A DNA stretch of 64,000 nt from Pseudomonas paralcaligenes (GTDB taxonomy: Bacteria; Pseudomonadota; Gammaproteobacteria; Pseudomonadales; Pseudomonadaceae). The stretch is from NCBI RefSeq assembly GCF_019655855.1, contig NZ_BPFX01000009.1, forward strand, positions 82,082 to 146,081, read 5' to 3'. Position 1 is the stretch's first letter, and each line of letters begins with the position of its first letter. The position numbers and the translations under genes are program-made. The notes beneath the pieces were generated by a model. That model made no database searches, had not been told where the DNA came from, and saw only the letters and a program-made list of their open reading frames with translations. Of the stretch, positions 41,800 through 51,883 are shown one piece after another.

Positions 41800-42840
41800 A
41801 TGAGCAACATCCGCAGCATGTTCCGCCTCGGGACCCTGGCCCTCGGCCTGTTCGGCGCCTCCCAGGCGATGGCCGCCGACCTGACGGTGATCTCCTTCGG
41901 CGGCGCCAACAAGGACGCCCAGGTCAAGGCCTTCTACAAACCGTGGGAAGCGGCCGGCAAAGGCAAGATCGTCGCCGGCGAATACAACGGCGAGATGGCC
42001 AAGGTGAAGGCCATGGTCGACACCAACAGCGTGTCCTGGCACCTGGTGGAAGTGGAGTCGCCGGAGCTGGCCCGCGGTTGCGACGAGGGCCTGTTCGAAG
42101 AACTCGACCCGTCCCTGTTCGGCAACGAGGAAGACTTCGTCGAAGGCGCCATCCAGCCGTGCGGCGTGGGCTTCTTCGTCTGGTCCACCGTGCTTGCCTA
42201 CAACGCCGACAAGCTGTCCGCCGCACCGGCCGGCTGGGCCGATTTCTGGGACGTGGCCAAGTTCCCGGGCAAGCGCGGCCTGCGCAAGGGCGCCAAGTAC
42301 ACCCTGGAATTCGCCCTGATGGCCGACGGCGTGGCGCCGAAGGACGTCTACACCGTGCTCGCCACCCAGGAAGGCCAGGACCGTGCCTTCAAGAAGCTCG
42401 ACCAGATCAAGCCGCACATCCAGTGGTGGGAAGCCGGCGCCCAGCCGCCGCAGTTCCTCGCCTCCGGCGACGTGGTCATGAGTTCCGCCTACAACGGCCG
42501 CATCGCCGCCGTGCAGAAGGAGAGCAACCTGCAGGTGGTGTGGAACGGCGGCATCTACGACTTCGACGCCTGGGCCATCCCCAAGGGCGCCAAGGACAGC
42601 GACGCCGCCAAGGCCTTCGCCGCGTTCAGCGTGCAGCCCGAGCAGCAGAAGGTCTACTCCTCGAACATCGCCTATGGCCCGGCCAACAAGAAGGCTGTCG
42701 AGCTGCTCGACCCGGCGCTGCTCAAGGACATGCCGACCACCCCGGAGAACATCGCCAACCAGGTGGCCATGGACGTGACCTTCTGGGCCGACTACGGCGA
42801 GCAGTTGGAGCAGCGCTTCAACGCCTGGGCGGCGAAATAA
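41800..42840 (+). CDS. agtB: Periplasmic substrate-binding protein AgtB (PotD-like)
   Basis: The 346-residue protein has a signal peptide (LGTLALGLFGASQAMA, cleaved before ADLTVISFGG) and the SBP_bac_8 fold of polyamine-type binding proteins. The ATG has GGAG 9 nt upstream. Three hairpins follow the gene and would stabilise its message relative to the permease genes. Confidence 0.9.
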   Translation: MSNIRSMFRLGTLALGLFGASQAMAADLTVISFGGANKDAQVKAFYKPWEAAGKGKIVAGEYNGEMAKVKAMVDTNSVSWHLVEVESPELARGCDEGLFEELDPSLFGNEEDFVEGAIQPCGVGFFVWSTVLAYNADKLSAAPAGWADFWDVAKFPGKRGLRKGAKYTLEFALMADGVAPKDVYTVLATQEGQDRAFKKLDQIKPHIQWWEAGAQPPQFLASGDVVMSSAYNGRIAAVQKESNLQVVWNGGIYDFDAWAIPKGAKDSDAAKAFAAFSVQPEQQKVYSSNIAYGPANKKAVELLDPALLKDMPTTPENIANQVAMDVTFWADYGEQLEQRFNAWAAK

Positions 42841-42855
42841 GCATCCCGTGCAGTG

Positions 42856-42931
42856 CCCCTTCCCTGTGAAGGGGAGTTGGTAGGAGGGACGCTCCCGTCC
42901 CTCCTGACCCTCGCCCGACCTTGGGCGAGGG
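42856..42931. repeat. Three consecutive hairpins between agtB and agtC
   Basis: CCCCTT/AAGGGG, GGAGGGACG/CGTCCCTCC (42,883-42,904) and CCCTCGCCC/GGGCGAGGG (42,908-42,931) follow each other within 80 bp. The last is followed by GCGCTTTG, a weak terminator tail. Strong structure here is typical for transporter operons in which the binding protein is made in excess. Confidence 0.7.
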
Positions 42932-42961
42932 CGCTTTGTCCCGGTGTCTCTGGAGCCCGCG

Positions 42962-44209
42962 ATGGCCACTACCGTATCCCTCACCGAATTCGCCGGCCTG
43001 ACCCTGAAGCAGAAGCTGGCCCGCGCCGAGCGCATCAACCGGCTCAAGGCCCAGGGCCTGATCCTGCCGCTGCTGGTGTTCCTCTTCGTGGTGTTCCTGC
43101 TGCCGATCGGCATCCTGCTGTACAAGAGCGTGGAGAACCCCGAGGTGGTCGGCAGCCTGCCGCGCACCGTCGAGGCGATCGCCGCCTGGGATGGCCGCGG
43201 CCTGCCCGAGGAGCCGGTATACCAGGCCCTGGCCCAGGACCTGGCAGAGGCGCGCAAGAACCAGACCATCGGCGACCTTTCCAAACGCCTGAACATGGAG
43301 CTGGCCGGCTACCGCAGCCTGCTGGCCAAGACCGGCCGCGCCCTGCCGTTCAAGCAGGAGCCCGCCTCCTACAAGGACGCGCTGGAAAACCTCGACGAGC
43401 GCTGGGGCGACCCCGCGTACTGGCAGGTGATCCGTCGCAACGACAGTGCCTTCACCTCCTACTTCCTGCTGGCGTCCCTCGACCATCGCATCGACGACCT
43501 CGGCGAGCTGGCGTCCGCGACCCCGGACCAGGCCATCTACCTGGACATCTTCGTCCGCACCTTCTGGATGGGCGTGGTGATCACCGCCATCTGCCTGGTG
43601 CTGGCCTATCCGCTGGCCTACTTGCTGGCGAACCTGCCGACCCGCACCAGCAACCTGCTGATGATCCTCGTGCTGCTGCCGTTCTGGACCTCGATCCTGG
43701 TGCGCGTGGCGGCCTGGATCGTGCTGCTGCAGTCCGGTGGCCTGATCAACAGCGCGCTGATCGCCATGGGCGTGATCGACCAGCCGCTGCAACTGGTGTT
43801 CAACCGCACCGGCGTCTACGTGGCGATGGTGCATATCATGCTGCCGTTCATGATCCTGCCGATCTTCAGCGTGATGAAGGGCATCTCGCCGAGCTACATG
43901 CGCGCCGCCATCTCCCTCGGCTGCCACCCGTTCGCCAGCTTCTGGCGGGTCTACTTCCCGCAGACCCTGGCCGGTATCGGCGCCGGCTGCCTGCTGGTGT
44001 TCATCCTGTCCATCGGCTACTACATCACCCCGGCGCTGCTGGGCAGCCCGAACGACCAGATGATCAGCTACTTCGTCGCCTTCTACACCAACACCACCAT
44101 CAACTGGGGCATGGCCACGGCCCTCGGCGGCCTGCTGCTGCTGGCCACCATGCTGCTCTACGTGGTGTACAGCTGGCTGGTGGGAGCGAGCCGCCTGCGT
44201 CTGGGATAA
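42962..44209 (+). CDS. agtC: ABC transporter permease AgtC
   Basis: The 415-residue protein has a first TM near residues 30-50 and a periplasmic loop of about 130 residues. Then come the permease TMs with the EAA-type loop MRAAISLGCHPFASFWRVYFPQT. It pairs with AgtD in a PotB/PotC-like arrangement. The ATG at 42,962 has GGAG 8 nt upstream. The long loop after TM1 makes it larger than usual PotB. Confidence 0.9.
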   Translation: MATTVSLTEFAGLTLKQKLARAERINRLKAQGLILPLLVFLFVVFLLPIGILLYKSVENPEVVGSLPRTVEAIAAWDGRGLPEEPVYQALAQDLAEARKNQTIGDLSKRLNMELAGYRSLLAKTGRALPFKQEPASYKDALENLDERWGDPAYWQVIRRNDSAFTSYFLLASLDHRIDDLGELASATPDQAIYLDIFVRTFWMGVVITAICLVLAYPLAYLLANLPTRTSNLLMILVLLPFWTSILVRVAAWIVLLQSGGLINSALIAMGVIDQPLQLVFNRTGVYVAMVHIMLPFMILPIFSVMKGISPSYMRAAISLGCHPFASFWRVYFPQTLAGIGAGCLLVFILSIGYYITPALLGSPNDQMISYFVAFYTNTTINWGMATALGGLLLLATMLLYVVYSWLVGASRLRLG

Positions 44210-44364
44210 GAGGGTCTGCACGGCAGGCCGGCTGATGCCCCTCTCCCTCCGGGAGACGACTGCATGGATGCAGGAGGTAGGGCGACGCAGGATGCCAAAG
44301 CCGAGGGTGCCCGCAGGGCGGGTGAGGGGGCGTTGCCCCGCGAGAGATTGATTGGAGAGAACAG
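44210..44364. repeat. agtC-agtD spacer with low-order inverted repeats
   Basis: This 155-bp spacer has C/G-rich blocks (CCCTCTCCCTCC, GCATGGATGC) related in style to the repeats at 42,856 and 51,069. No gene is visible. It is long for a spacer between two permease genes of one transporter, so a repeat insertion is likely. Confidence 0.45.
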
Positions 44365-45192
44365 ATGCTGAGCCCCTACAAATCCCCCGTCGAGCGCGCC
44401 TGGTTCTGGACCCACCGCGGCCTGTGCGCGTTGGTGCTGCTGTTCCTGATTCTGCCGGTGCTGGTGATCATCCCGCTGTCGTTCAACTCCGGCAGCTTCC
44501 TGGTCTACCCGCTGCAGGGCTTCTCCCTGCGCTGGTACGAGTCGTTCTTCACCTCGGCCGAGTGGATGCGCTCGCTGAAGAACAGCCTGATCGTGGCGCC
44601 GGCCGCCACGGTGCTGGCCATGGTCTTCGGCACCCTGGCGGCCATCGGCCTGACCCGTGGCGAATTCCGCGGCAAGGCGCTGGTGATGAGCCTGCTGATC
44701 TCGCCGATGGTCGCCCCGGTGGTCATCGTCGGCGTCGCCAGCTACCTGTTCTTCGCCCCGCTCGGCCTGGGCAACAGCTATACCTCGCTGATCCTGGTGC
44801 ACGCGGTGCTCGGCGTGCCCTTCGTCATCATCACCGTGTCGGCTACCCTGCAGGGCTTCAACTACAACCTGGTGCGCGCCGCCGCCAGCCTGGGTGCTTC
44901 GCCGATCACCGCGTTCCGCCGGGTGACCCTGCCGCTGATCGCGCCGGGGGTGATCTCCGGCGCGCTGTTCGCCTTCGCCACCTCGTTCGACGAAGTGGTG
45001 GTGACCCTGTTCCTCGCCGGCCCCGAGCAGGCCACCCTGCCACGGCAGATGTTCAGCGGCATCCGCGAGAACCTGTCGCCGACCATCGCCGCCGCCGCCA
45101 CCCTGCTGATCGCCTTCTCGGTGGTCATGCTGCTGACCCTGGAATGGCTGCGTGGGCGCAGCGAGAAGATGCGTACCGCCGTACCGGAATAG
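44365..45192 (+). CDS. agtD: ABC transporter permease AgtD
   Basis: The 275-residue PotC-like permease has six predicted TM helices and the EAA loop VRAAASLGASPITAFRRVTLP. GGAGAG lies 8 nt before the ATG. It completes the agtABCD importer. A REP pair follows. Confidence 0.92.
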   Translation: MLSPYKSPVERAWFWTHRGLCALVLLFLILPVLVIIPLSFNSGSFLVYPLQGFSLRWYESFFTSAEWMRSLKNSLIVAPAATVLAMVFGTLAAIGLTRGEFRGKALVMSLLISPMVAPVVIVGVASYLFFAPLGLGNSYTSLILVHAVLGVPFVIITVSATLQGFNYNLVRAAASLGASPITAFRRVTLPLIAPGVISGALFAFATSFDEVVVTLFLAGPEQATLPRQMFSGIRENLSPTIAAAATLLIAFSVVMLLTLEWLRGRSEKMRTAVPE

Positions 45193-45196
45193 CCCA

Positions 45197-45251
45197 GTGG
45201 GAGCGGCCTTGGCCGCGAGATGGAGAGCATCGCGGCCAAGGCCGCTCCCAC
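45197..45251. repeat. REP pair after agtD
   Basis: Two facing copies of the Pseudomonas REP (GTGGGAGCGGCCTTGGCCGC and its inverse) are separated by about 12 bp. It is the most symmetrical of the three pairs in the window and sits between agtD and rpe. Confidence 0.9.
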
Positions 45252-45330
45252 GTTCCCTGACATACGACAACTGCCCCGTCCCCCGACTCAGGCTACAATC
45301 GCGCCACCGTGATAGAAGCCTGAGGCCGCC

Positions 45331-46005
45331 ATGCAACCCTTCGCCATCGCCCCGTCGATCCTGTCCGCCGATTTCGCCCGCCTGGGCGAGGAAGTCGACA
45401 AGGTGCTCGCCGCCGGCGCCGACATCGTTCACTTCGATGTGATGGACAACCACTACGTGCCCAACCTGACCATCGGCCCGATGGTCTGCTCGGCGCTGCG
45501 CAAGTACGGCATCACCGCGCCGATCGACGCGCACCTGATGGTCAAGCCGGTCGACCGCATCATCGGCGACTTCATAGAGGCCGGCGCCTCCTACATCACC
45601 TTCCACCCGGAGGCCAGCGAGCACATCGACCGCTCCCTGCAGCTGATCCGCGACGGCGGCGCCAAGGCCGGCCTGGTGTTCAACCCGGCCACCTCGCTGG
45701 ACTGCCTGAAGTACGTGATGGACAAGGTCGACATGATCCTGCTGATGAGCGTCAACCCCGGCTTCGGCGGGCAGAAGTTCATCCCCGGCACCCTCGGCAA
45801 GCTGCGCGAGGCCCGCGCGTTGATCGACGCTTCCGGTCGCGACATCCGGCTGGAGATCGATGGCGGCGTCAGCGCCAAGAACATCCGCGAGATCGCCGAG
45901 GCGGGCGCCGACACCTTCGTCGCCGGCTCGGCCATCTTCAACCAGCCCGACTACAAGGCGGTGATCGACGCCATGCGCGCCGAGCTGGCCCAGGTGCGCG
46001 CGTGA
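45331..46005 (+). CDS. rpe: Ribulose-phosphate 3-epimerase
   Basis: The 224-residue TIM-barrel protein has [39 protein letters not shown] and DGGVSAKN, all diagnostic. It interconverts ribulose-5-P and xylulose-5-P. It overlaps gph by 4 bp. Confidence 0.97.
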   Translation: MQPFAIAPSILSADFARLGEEVDKVLAAGADIVHFDVMDNHYVPNLTIGPMVCSALRKYGITAPIDAHLMVKPVDRIIGDFIEAGASYITFHPEASEHIDRSLQLIRDGGAKAGLVFNPATSLDCLKYVMDKVDMILLMSVNPGFGGQKFIPGTLGKLREARALIDASGRDIRLEIDGGVSAKNIREIAEAGADTFVAGSAIFNQPDYKAVIDAMRAELAQVRA

Positions 46006-46808
46006 TCCACGAGCTGTTCTCAGGAAGCCTGCCGCGCCTGGTGATGTTCGACCTGGACGGCACCCTGGTGGACTCGGTGCCGGACCTGGCTGCCGCGGTC
46101 GACCGCATGCTGGTGCAGCTGGGGCGCCCGCCCGCCGGCGTCGAGCGGGTGCGCGAATGGGTCGGCAACGGCGCCCGGGTGCTGGTGCGCCGCGCCCTGG
46201 CCGGCGGCATCGACCACACCGAGGTCAGCGATGCCGATACCGAGCACGCCCTCGAACTGTTCAACGAGGCCTACGCCGGCAGCCATGCCCTGAGCACCGT
46301 CTACCCGGGCGTCACCGCGACCCTCAAGTGGCTGAAGAAGCAGGGCGTGGAGCTGGCGCTGATCACCAACAAGCCCGAGCGCTTCGTCGCCCCGCTGCTG
46401 GACGAGATGAAGCTCGGCCGCTATTTCCGCTGGATCGTCGGTGGCGACACCCTGCCGCAGCAGAAGCCCGACCCGGCCGCGCTGCTGTTCGTCATGCGCC
46501 TGGCCGGGGTGGAGCCGGAGCACGCGCTGTTCATCGGCGACTCGCGCAACGACGTGCTGGCCGCCCGCGCCGCCAGCGTGCCCTGCGTGGCGCTGAGCTA
46601 CGGCTACAACCACGGCCGGCCGATCGCCGAGGAGAACCCGGCGCGGGTGCTCGACGACCTGCGCCAGCTGCTGCCCGGTTGCGCCTCGGATGGCGCTGCG
46701 CTAATGTCGCCGGACTCTACTTCCCGCCGAGACAGCATCGTGGTGGTTGCCCGCAAACAATGGACGAATGTCTTCAAGGCCCTGGCCCGCTGGCGCTGGC
46801 GCGCCTGA
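46002..46808 (+). CDS. gph: Phosphoglycolate phosphatase (HAD family)
   Basis: The 268-residue protein starts (GTG) with a HAD domain: [20 protein letters not shown] and [12 protein letters not shown]. It dephosphorylates 2-phosphoglycolate. The catalytic domain should end near residue 228 ([11 protein letters not shown]). The last 40 residues are not typical of the HAD fold and end in [16 protein letters not shown]. This tail is encoded by the same frame as the proposed trpE leader peptide, so it may be a by-product of that overlap. It overlaps rpe by 4 bp. Confidence 0.93.
   Translation: MIHELFSGSLPRLVMFDLDGTLVDSVPDLAAAVDRMLVQLGRPPAGVERVREWVGNGARVLVRRALAGGIDHTEVSDADTEHALELFNEAYAGSHALSTVYPGVTATLKWLKKQGVELALITNKPERFVAPLLDEMKLGRYFRWIVGGDTLPQQKPDPAALLFVMRLAGVEPEHALFIGDSRNDVLAARAASVPCVALSYGYNHGRPIAEENPARVLDDLRQLLPGCASDGAALMSPDSTSRRDSIVVVARKQWTNVFKALARWRWRA
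46679..46707 (+). promoter_or_regulatory. Candidate sigma-70 promoter for trpE inside gph
   Basis: TTGCGC (46,679-46,684) and TAATGT (46,702-46,707) are separated by 17 bp. The start of transcription would fall near 46,714, before the leader peptide and inside the gph 3' end. Confidence 0.5.
46740..46808 (+). CDS. trpL: Candidate trpE leader peptide, in frame with the gph C-terminus
   Basis: A GTG start (with GAGACAG upstream) would give a 22-residue peptide [25 protein letters not shown] (first residue Met), with three Trp codons, two of them in CGC-TGG-CGC-TGG just before the stop. A hairpin follows 10 bp after the stop, and trpE starts 73 bp downstream. Attenuation of trpE in P. putida is established (Olekhnovich and Gussin). 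The reading frame is that of gph, so the leader is nested in it. The exact start codon is uncertain. Confidence 0.6.
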   Translation: MVVARKQWTNVFKALARWRWRA

Positions 46809-46818
46809 CATTCCCCTG

Positions 46819-46840
46819 GCCGGCGCTCGCCGGCGCGTTT
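46819..46840 (+). terminator. Candidate trpE attenuator hairpin
   Basis: GCCGGC (46,819-46,824) and GCCGGC (46,829-46,834) pair around GCTC and are followed by GCGTTTG. The 5' arm can also pair (with one G-U) with GCTGGC at 46,789 or 46,795, which contain the Trp codons. The T-tract is short, so termination strength is uncertain. Confidence 0.5.
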
Positions 46841-46881
46841 GCCCGACATCCGTTTCACTTCCTCATACCACGAGGCAGAGC

Positions 46882-48360
46882 ATGACCCGCGAAGAATTCT
46901 TGCGCTTGGCCGCCGACGGCTTCAACCGCATTCCGCTTGCATTCGAGACCCTGGCCGACTTCGACACCCCGCTGTCGATCTACCTCAAGCTGGCCGACAC
47001 CCCCAACTCCTACCTGCTGGAATCCGTCCAGGGCGGCGAGAAATGGGGCCGCTACTCGATCATCGGCCTGCCGGCGCGCACCGTGCTGCGTGTGCACGGC
47101 CACCAGGTCAGCGTTAGCGTCGACGGTCAGGTCGTCGAGCAGCTCGACAGCGAAGACCCGCTGGCCTTCGTCGAGCAGTTCAAGGCGCGCTACAACGTGC
47201 CCACCATCGCCGGCCTGCCGCGCTTCAACGGTGGCCTGGTGGGCTACTTCGGCTACGACAGCGTGCGCTACGTGGAGAAGAAGCTGGCCCGCTGCCCGAA
47301 CCCCGATCCGTTGGGTACTCCGGACATCCTGCTGATGGTCTCGGATGCCGTGGTGGTGTTCGACAACCTGGCCGGCAAGATGCACGCCATCGTCCTCGCC
47401 GATCCGAGCCAGGCCGACGCCTACGAGCAGGGCCAGGCCCAGCTGCAGGAGCTGCTGAACAAGCTGCGCCAGCCGATCACCCCGCGCCTGGGTGTGGACC
47501 TGTCCAAGCCGGCCGGCAAGGAGCCGGACTTCGTCTCCAGCTTCAAGCGAGACGACTACGAGGCGGCGGTCGACGCGATCAAGGAATACATCCTGGCCGG
47601 CGACTGCATGCAGGTGGTGATCTCCCAGCGCATGTCGATCCCGTTCCAGGCCGCGCCGATCGACCTGTACCGGGCGCTGCGCTGCATCAACCCGACTCCG
47701 TATATGTACTTCTTCAACTTCGGCGACTTCCACGTGGTGGGCAGCTCGCCGGAGGTGCTGGTGCGGGTCGAGGACAACCTGGTCACCGTGCGCCCGATCG
47801 CCGGCACCCGTCCGCGCGGCGCCACCGAGGAAGCTGACATCGAGCTGGAGAAGGACCTGCTGTCCGACGCCAAGGAAATCGCCGAGCATCTGATGCTGAT
47901 CGACCTGGGCCGCAACGATGCCGGCCGGGTCTCTACCACCGGCACGGTGAAGGTCACCGAGCAGATGGTGATCGAGCGCTATTCCAACGTGATGCACATC
48001 GTCTCCAACGTGACGGGGCACCTGAAAGAGGGACTGAGCGCCATGGACGCCCTGCGCGCCATCCTGCCGGCCGGCACCCTGTCCGGCGCGCCCAAGGTGC
48101 GGGCGATGGAGATCATCGACGAACTGGAGCCGGTCAAGCGCGGCGTCTACGGCGGCGCCGTGGGCTATCTCGCCTGGAACGGCAACATGGACACCGCCAT
48201 CGCCATCCGCACCGCCGTGATCAAGGACGGCGAGCTGCACGTGCAGGCCGGCGCCGGCATCGTCGCCGACTCGCAGCCGGCCCTGGAGTGGGAAGAAACC
48301 CTGAACAAGCGTCGCGCCATGTTCCGCGCGGTCAGCCTCGCCGAACAGTCCGTTGAGTAA
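46882..48360 (+). CDS. trpE: Anthranilate synthase component I TrpE
   Basis: The 492-residue chorismate-binding enzyme has the tryptophan feedback site region LLES near residue 48, and catalytic motifs including PSPYMYFF-like ([13 protein letters not shown]), [10 protein letters not shown] and [15 protein letters not shown]. It makes anthranilate with TrpG. GAGG lies 8 nt before the ATG. trpG follows after only 12 bp; in P. aeruginosa this junction is the insertion site of the R/F pyocin cluster. Confidence 0.97.
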   Translation: MTREEFLRLAADGFNRIPLAFETLADFDTPLSIYLKLADTPNSYLLESVQGGEKWGRYSIIGLPARTVLRVHGHQVSVSVDGQVVEQLDSEDPLAFVEQFKARYNVPTIAGLPRFNGGLVGYFGYDSVRYVEKKLARCPNPDPLGTPDILLMVSDAVVVFDNLAGKMHAIVLADPSQADAYEQGQAQLQELLNKLRQPITPRLGVDLSKPAGKEPDFVSSFKRDDYEAAVDAIKEYILAGDCMQVVISQRMSIPFQAAPIDLYRALRCINPTPYMYFFNFGDFHVVGSSPEVLVRVEDNLVTVRPIAGTRPRGATEEADIELEKDLLSDAKEIAEHLMLIDLGRNDAGRVSTTGTVKVTEQMVIERYSNVMHIVSNVTGHLKEGLSAMDALRAILPAGTLSGAPKVRAMEIIDELEPVKRGVYGGAVGYLAWNGNMDTAIAIRTAVIKDGELHVQAGAGIVADSQPALEWEETLNKRRAMFRAVSLAEQSVE

Positions 48361-48372
48361 GGGGGACCTACC

Positions 48373-48966
48373 ATGCTGCTGATGATCGACAACTACGACT
48401 CCTTTACCTACAACGTGGTGCAGTACCTGGGCGAGCTGGGTGCCGACGTCCACGTGATCCGCAACGACGAACTGACCATCGCCGAGATCGATGCGCTCAA
48501 GCCCGAGCGCATCGTGGTCTCGCCCGGCCCCTGCACGCCGACCGAAGCGGGCGTGTCCATCGAGGCCATCCTGCACTTCGCCGGCAAGCTGCCGATCCTC
48601 GGCGTGTGCCTGGGCCACCAGAGCATCGGCCAGGCTTTCGGCGGCGACGTGGTGCGCGCGCGCCAGGTGATGCACGGCAAGACCAGTCCGGTGTTCCACG
48701 AGGACAAGGGCGTGTTCGCCGGCCTCAACAAGCCGCTGACCGTGACCCGCTACCACTCCCTGGTGGTCAAGCGCGAGACCCTGCCGGACTGCCTGGAGGT
48801 CACCGCCTGGACCCAGCACGCCGACGGCAGCGTCGACGAGATCATGGGCCTGCGCCACAAGACCCTGAACATCGAGGGCGTGCAGTTCCACCCGGAATCC
48901 ATCCTCACCGAGCAGGGCCACGAACTGTTCGCCAACTTCCTCAAGCAACAAGGCGGAGCGCGCTGA
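48373..48966 (+). CDS. trpG: Anthranilate synthase glutamine amidotransferase TrpG
   Basis: The 197-residue class I amidotransferase has DNYDSFTYN, nucleophile GVCLGHQ, and HPES (His-Glu). It supplies ammonia to TrpE. GGGGGA lies 8 nt before the ATG. Its stop overlaps the trpD start by one base. Confidence 0.97.
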   Translation: MLLMIDNYDSFTYNVVQYLGELGADVHVIRNDELTIAEIDALKPERIVVSPGPCTPTEAGVSIEAILHFAGKLPILGVCLGHQSIGQAFGGDVVRARQVMHGKTSPVFHEDKGVFAGLNKPLTVTRYHSLVVKRETLPDCLEVTAWTQHADGSVDEIMGLRHKTLNIEGVQFHPESILTEQGHELFANFLKQQGGAR

Positions 48967-50012
48967 TGGACATCAAGGAAGCCCTCAACCGGGTGGTCGC
49001 CCAGCTGGACCTGTCCACCGCCGAGATGCAGGACGTGATGCGCCTGATCATGACCGGCCAGTGCACCGACGCGCAGATCGGCGCGTTCCTCATGGGCATG
49101 CGCATGAAGAGCGAGACCATCGACGAGATCGTCGGCGCCGCCACCGTCATGCGCGAACTGGCCGCGCCGGTGAAGATCGACGCCGAGCGCCTGGTCGACA
49201 CCTGCGGCACCGGTGGCGACGGCATGAACGTGTTCAACGTCTCCACCGCCGCCGCCTTCGTGGTCGCCGCGGCCGGCGGCAAGGTGGCCAAGCACGGCAA
49301 CCGCGCGGTGTCCGGCAAGAGCGGCAGCGCCGACCTGCTGGAGGCCGCCGGCGTCTACCTCAACCTCAAGCCTGAACAGGTGGCGCGTTGCGTCGAGAGC
49401 GTCGGCGTCGGCTTCATGTTCGCCCCGGCCCATCATGGCGCGATGAAGCATGCCATCGGCCCGCGCCGCGAGCTGGGGCTGCGCACCCTGTTCAACATGC
49501 TCGGCCCGATGACCAACCCGGCCGGAGTCAAACACCAGGTGATCGGCGTGTTCAGCCAGGCGCTGTGCCGGCCGATGGCCGAGGTGCTGCAGCGCCTGGG
49601 CAGCAAGCACGTGCTGGTGGTTCACGCCAGCGACGGTCTGGACGAGATCAGCCTGGCCGCGCCGACCCATGTCGCCGAGCTGAAGGACGGTGCGGTCAGC
49701 GAGTACCGCATCCAGCCCGAGGACTTCGGCATCAAGAGCCAGAGCCTGATCGGCCTGACCGTGGAGGGCGCCCAGGACTCCCTGGCGCTGATCCGCGACG
49801 CGCTGGGCAAGCGCAAGACCGAGAACGGCCAGAAGGCCGCCGACATGATCGTGCTCAACGCCGGCGCCGCGCTCTACGCCGCCGACATCGCCGGCAGCCT
49901 GAACGAGGGCATGCAGCTCGCGCACGACGCGTTGCACACCGGTCTGGCCTGGGAGAAGCTGACCGAGCTGGCTTCCTTTACCGCTGTATTCCGCGTGGAG
50001 AACGAAGGGTGA
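48966..50012 (+). CDS. trpD: Anthranilate phosphoribosyltransferase TrpD
   Basis: The 348-residue protein has [24 protein letters not shown] and LGPMTNPA, diagnostic for TrpD. It transfers phosphoribose from PRPP to anthranilate. It overlaps both neighbours, consistent with one trpGDC message. Confidence 0.97.
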   Translation: MDIKEALNRVVAQLDLSTAEMQDVMRLIMTGQCTDAQIGAFLMGMRMKSETIDEIVGAATVMRELAAPVKIDAERLVDTCGTGGDGMNVFNVSTAAAFVVAAAGGKVAKHGNRAVSGKSGSADLLEAAGVYLNLKPEQVARCVESVGVGFMFAPAHHGAMKHAIGPRRELGLRTLFNMLGPMTNPAGVKHQVIGVFSQALCRPMAEVLQRLGSKHVLVVHASDGLDEISLAAPTHVAELKDGAVSEYRIQPEDFGIKSQSLIGLTVEGAQDSLALIRDALGKRKTENGQKAADMIVLNAGAALYAADIAGSLNEGMQLAHDALHTGLAWEKLTELASFTAVFRVENEG

Positions 50013-50842
50013 GCATTCCAACCGTGCTGGAGAAGATTCTTGCCCGCAAGGCCGAGGAAGTGGCCGAGCGGCGCGCCCGCGTGAGCTTCGCCGAGGTCGA
50101 GGCGCTGGCGCGCCAGGCCGACGCCCCGCGCGGCTTCGCCCGCGCCCTGCAGGAGCGCGTCGCGCAGAAGCAGCCGGCGGTGATCGCCGAGGTGAAGAAG
50201 GCCTCGCCGAGCAAGGGCGTGCTGCGCGAGCACTTCGTCCCCGCCGAGATCGCCAAGAGCTACGAGGCCGGCGGCGCGGCCTGCCTGTCGGTGCTGACCG
50301 ACGTCGACTTCTTCCAGGGCGCCGACGAGTACCTGCAGCAGGCCCGTGCCGCCTGCCGCCTGCCGGTGATCCGCAAGGACTTCATGATCGATCCCTACCA
50401 GGTGGTGGAGGCGCGGGCCATCGGTGCCGACTGCATCCTGTTGATCGTCTCGGCGCTGGACGACGTACGCATGGCCGAGCTGGCCGCTGCCGCCAAGGAC
50501 GTCGGCATGGACGTGCTGGTGGAAGTGCACGACGGCGCCGAGCTGGAGCGCGCGCTGAACACCCTGGATACGCCGCTGGTGGGCATCAACAACCGCAATC
50601 TGCACAGCTTCGAGGTGAGCCTGGAGACGACCCTCGACCTGCTGCCGCGCATTCCGCGCGACCGGGTGGTGATCACCGAGAGCGGCATCCTCAGCCGCGC
50701 CGACGTGGAGCTGATGGAAATCAACGAGGTGTACGCGTTCCTGGTCGGCGAGGCCTTCATGCGCGCCGAGGAGCCGGGTACCGAACTCAAGCGTCTGTTC
50801 TTCGCCGGCAGCCGCGTGGTGGCGGGCATCGACCCGGACTGA
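50009..50842 (+). CDS. trpC: Indole-3-glycerol phosphate synthase TrpC
   Basis: The 277-residue TIM-barrel enzyme has [24 protein letters not shown], and [12 protein letters not shown]. It is the monofunctional form without TrpF fused, as usual in Pseudomonas. It starts at GTG overlapping the trpD stop (GTGA). Confidence 0.97.
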   Translation: MSIPTVLEKILARKAEEVAERRARVSFAEVEALARQADAPRGFARALQERVAQKQPAVIAEVKKASPSKGVLREHFVPAEIAKSYEAGGAACLSVLTDVDFFQGADEYLQQARAACRLPVIRKDFMIDPYQVVEARAIGADCILLIVSALDDVRMAELAAAAKDVGMDVLVEVHDGAELERALNTLDTPLVGINNRNLHSFEVSLETTLDLLPRIPRDRVVITESGILSRADVELMEINEVYAFLVGEAFMRAEEPGTELKRLFFAGSRVVAGIDPD

Positions 50843-50919
50843 TCGGGCGTCCACAAAAGCCGATCGGCGTCATGCTGTTCACTTAGGCTTTGAGTGTTGC
50901 TGGCGAGTGCCGTGACCGT

Positions 50920-50983
50920 GTGGGAGCGGCCTTGGCCGCGAAGCTTTGCTGTCAGCCCCGTTCGCGGACAAGTCCGCTCCCAC
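50920..50983. repeat. Diverged REP pair after trpC
   Basis: The left arm is a standard REP (GTGGGAGCGGCCTTGGCCGC). The right arm CGCGGACAAGTCCGCTCCCAC has changed in its centre, but with internal compensation (GGAC...GTCC), so it remains a hairpin by itself. Confidence 0.85.
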
Positions 50984-51068
50984 TGGGGTTGATTCCACCA
51001 ACAGCAGTTAACTCATCACTTAGCACCGTACGTGCTTGCCCGGGACGCGCCTAAGTGGAGAGATGCTG

Positions 51069-51118
51069 GGGGAGAGGGCGGAAACCCTGCGAGAGTGCTG
51101 GTTTCCCCGCCTCTCCCC
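51069..51118. repeat. Long imperfect hairpin between trpC and vfr
   Basis: GGGGAGAGGGCGGAAACC (51,069-51,086) and GGTTTCCCCGCCTCTCCCC (51,100-51,118) are nearly perfect inverse copies around 13 nt. It may serve as a bidirectional stop between convergent genes, though no T-run is present. Confidence 0.65.
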
Positions 51119-51186
51119 GGAAGGGCGAGGGACAGAGCGCGCGATTATTCCTTATGTGAACAGCGTTACGCCGATTGGCGGGCTCT

Positions 51187-51831
51187 TCAGCGCGTACCGA
51201 AGACCACCATGGTCTTGCCCTTCACATGCACCAGGCCCTGTTCCTCGAGGGACTTGAGCACGCGGCCGACCATCTCGCGGGAGCAGCCGACGATGCGGCC
51301 GATTTCCTGGCGGGTGATTTTGATCTGCATGCCGTCCGGGTGGGTCATGGCGTCCGGCTGCTTGCACAGGTCGAGCAGGGTGCGGGCCACGCGGCCGGTG
51401 ACGTCGAGGAAGGCCAGGTCGCCCACCTTGCGGGTGGTATTGCGCAGGCGGTCCGCCATCTGGCTGCCGAGCGCGTAGAGAATCTCGGGGTCCTGTTGGG
51501 TCAGTTCGCGGAACTTGGTGTAGCTCAGTTCCGCCACTTCGCACTCGGTCTTGGCGCGGACCCAGGCGCTGCGCTCCTTCTCGGCGCCTTCCTTCTCGAA
51601 CAGGCCCATTTCGCCGAAGAAGTCGCCCGCATTGAGGTAGGCGATGATCATTTCGCGGCCGTCGTCGTCCTCGATGAGGATGGTGACCGAGCCTTTGACG
51701 ATGAAGAACAGGGTCTCGCAACGGTCCCCTGCATAGATGATGGTGCTTTTGGCTGTGTAGCGGCGGCGGTGACAGTGCGCGAGCAGCTTGTCGATGTTCT
51801 TGATCTTAGGTGTAAGGGTAATAGCGACCAT
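51187..51831 (-). CDS. vfr: cAMP-responsive global regulator Vfr (CRP family)
   Basis: The 214-residue protein matches Vfr: cyclic-nucleotide domain ([21 protein letters not shown]), then the HTH recognition segment [28 protein letters not shown]. Vfr controls virulence, type IV pili and quorum sensing in P. aeruginosa; targets in this species are unknown. It is divergent to osmC. Confidence 0.96.
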   Translation of the reverse strand: MVAITLTPKIKNIDKLLAHCHRRRYTAKSTIIYAGDRCETLFFIVKGSVTILIEDDDGREMIIAYLNAGDFFGEMGLFEKEGAEKERSAWVRAKTECEVAELSYTKFRELTQQDPEILYALGSQMADRLRNTTRKVGDLAFLDVTGRVARTLLDLCKQPDAMTHPDGMQIKITRQEIGRIVGCSREMVGRVLKSLEEQGLVHVKGKTMVVFGTR

Positions 51832-51883
51832 GCCCGAGTCCCGAAAATGAGTAAGCCTTTGTCCAGCAGGCGAATTTCTTATT

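Larger units (their letters stand above)
50843..51186. other. trpC-vfr convergent intergenic region, no gene
   Basis: This 344-bp gap holds a diverged REP pair (50,920-50,983) and a long imperfect hairpin (51,069-51,118), both listed. No coding potential or promoter was recognised. Confidence 0.7.
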
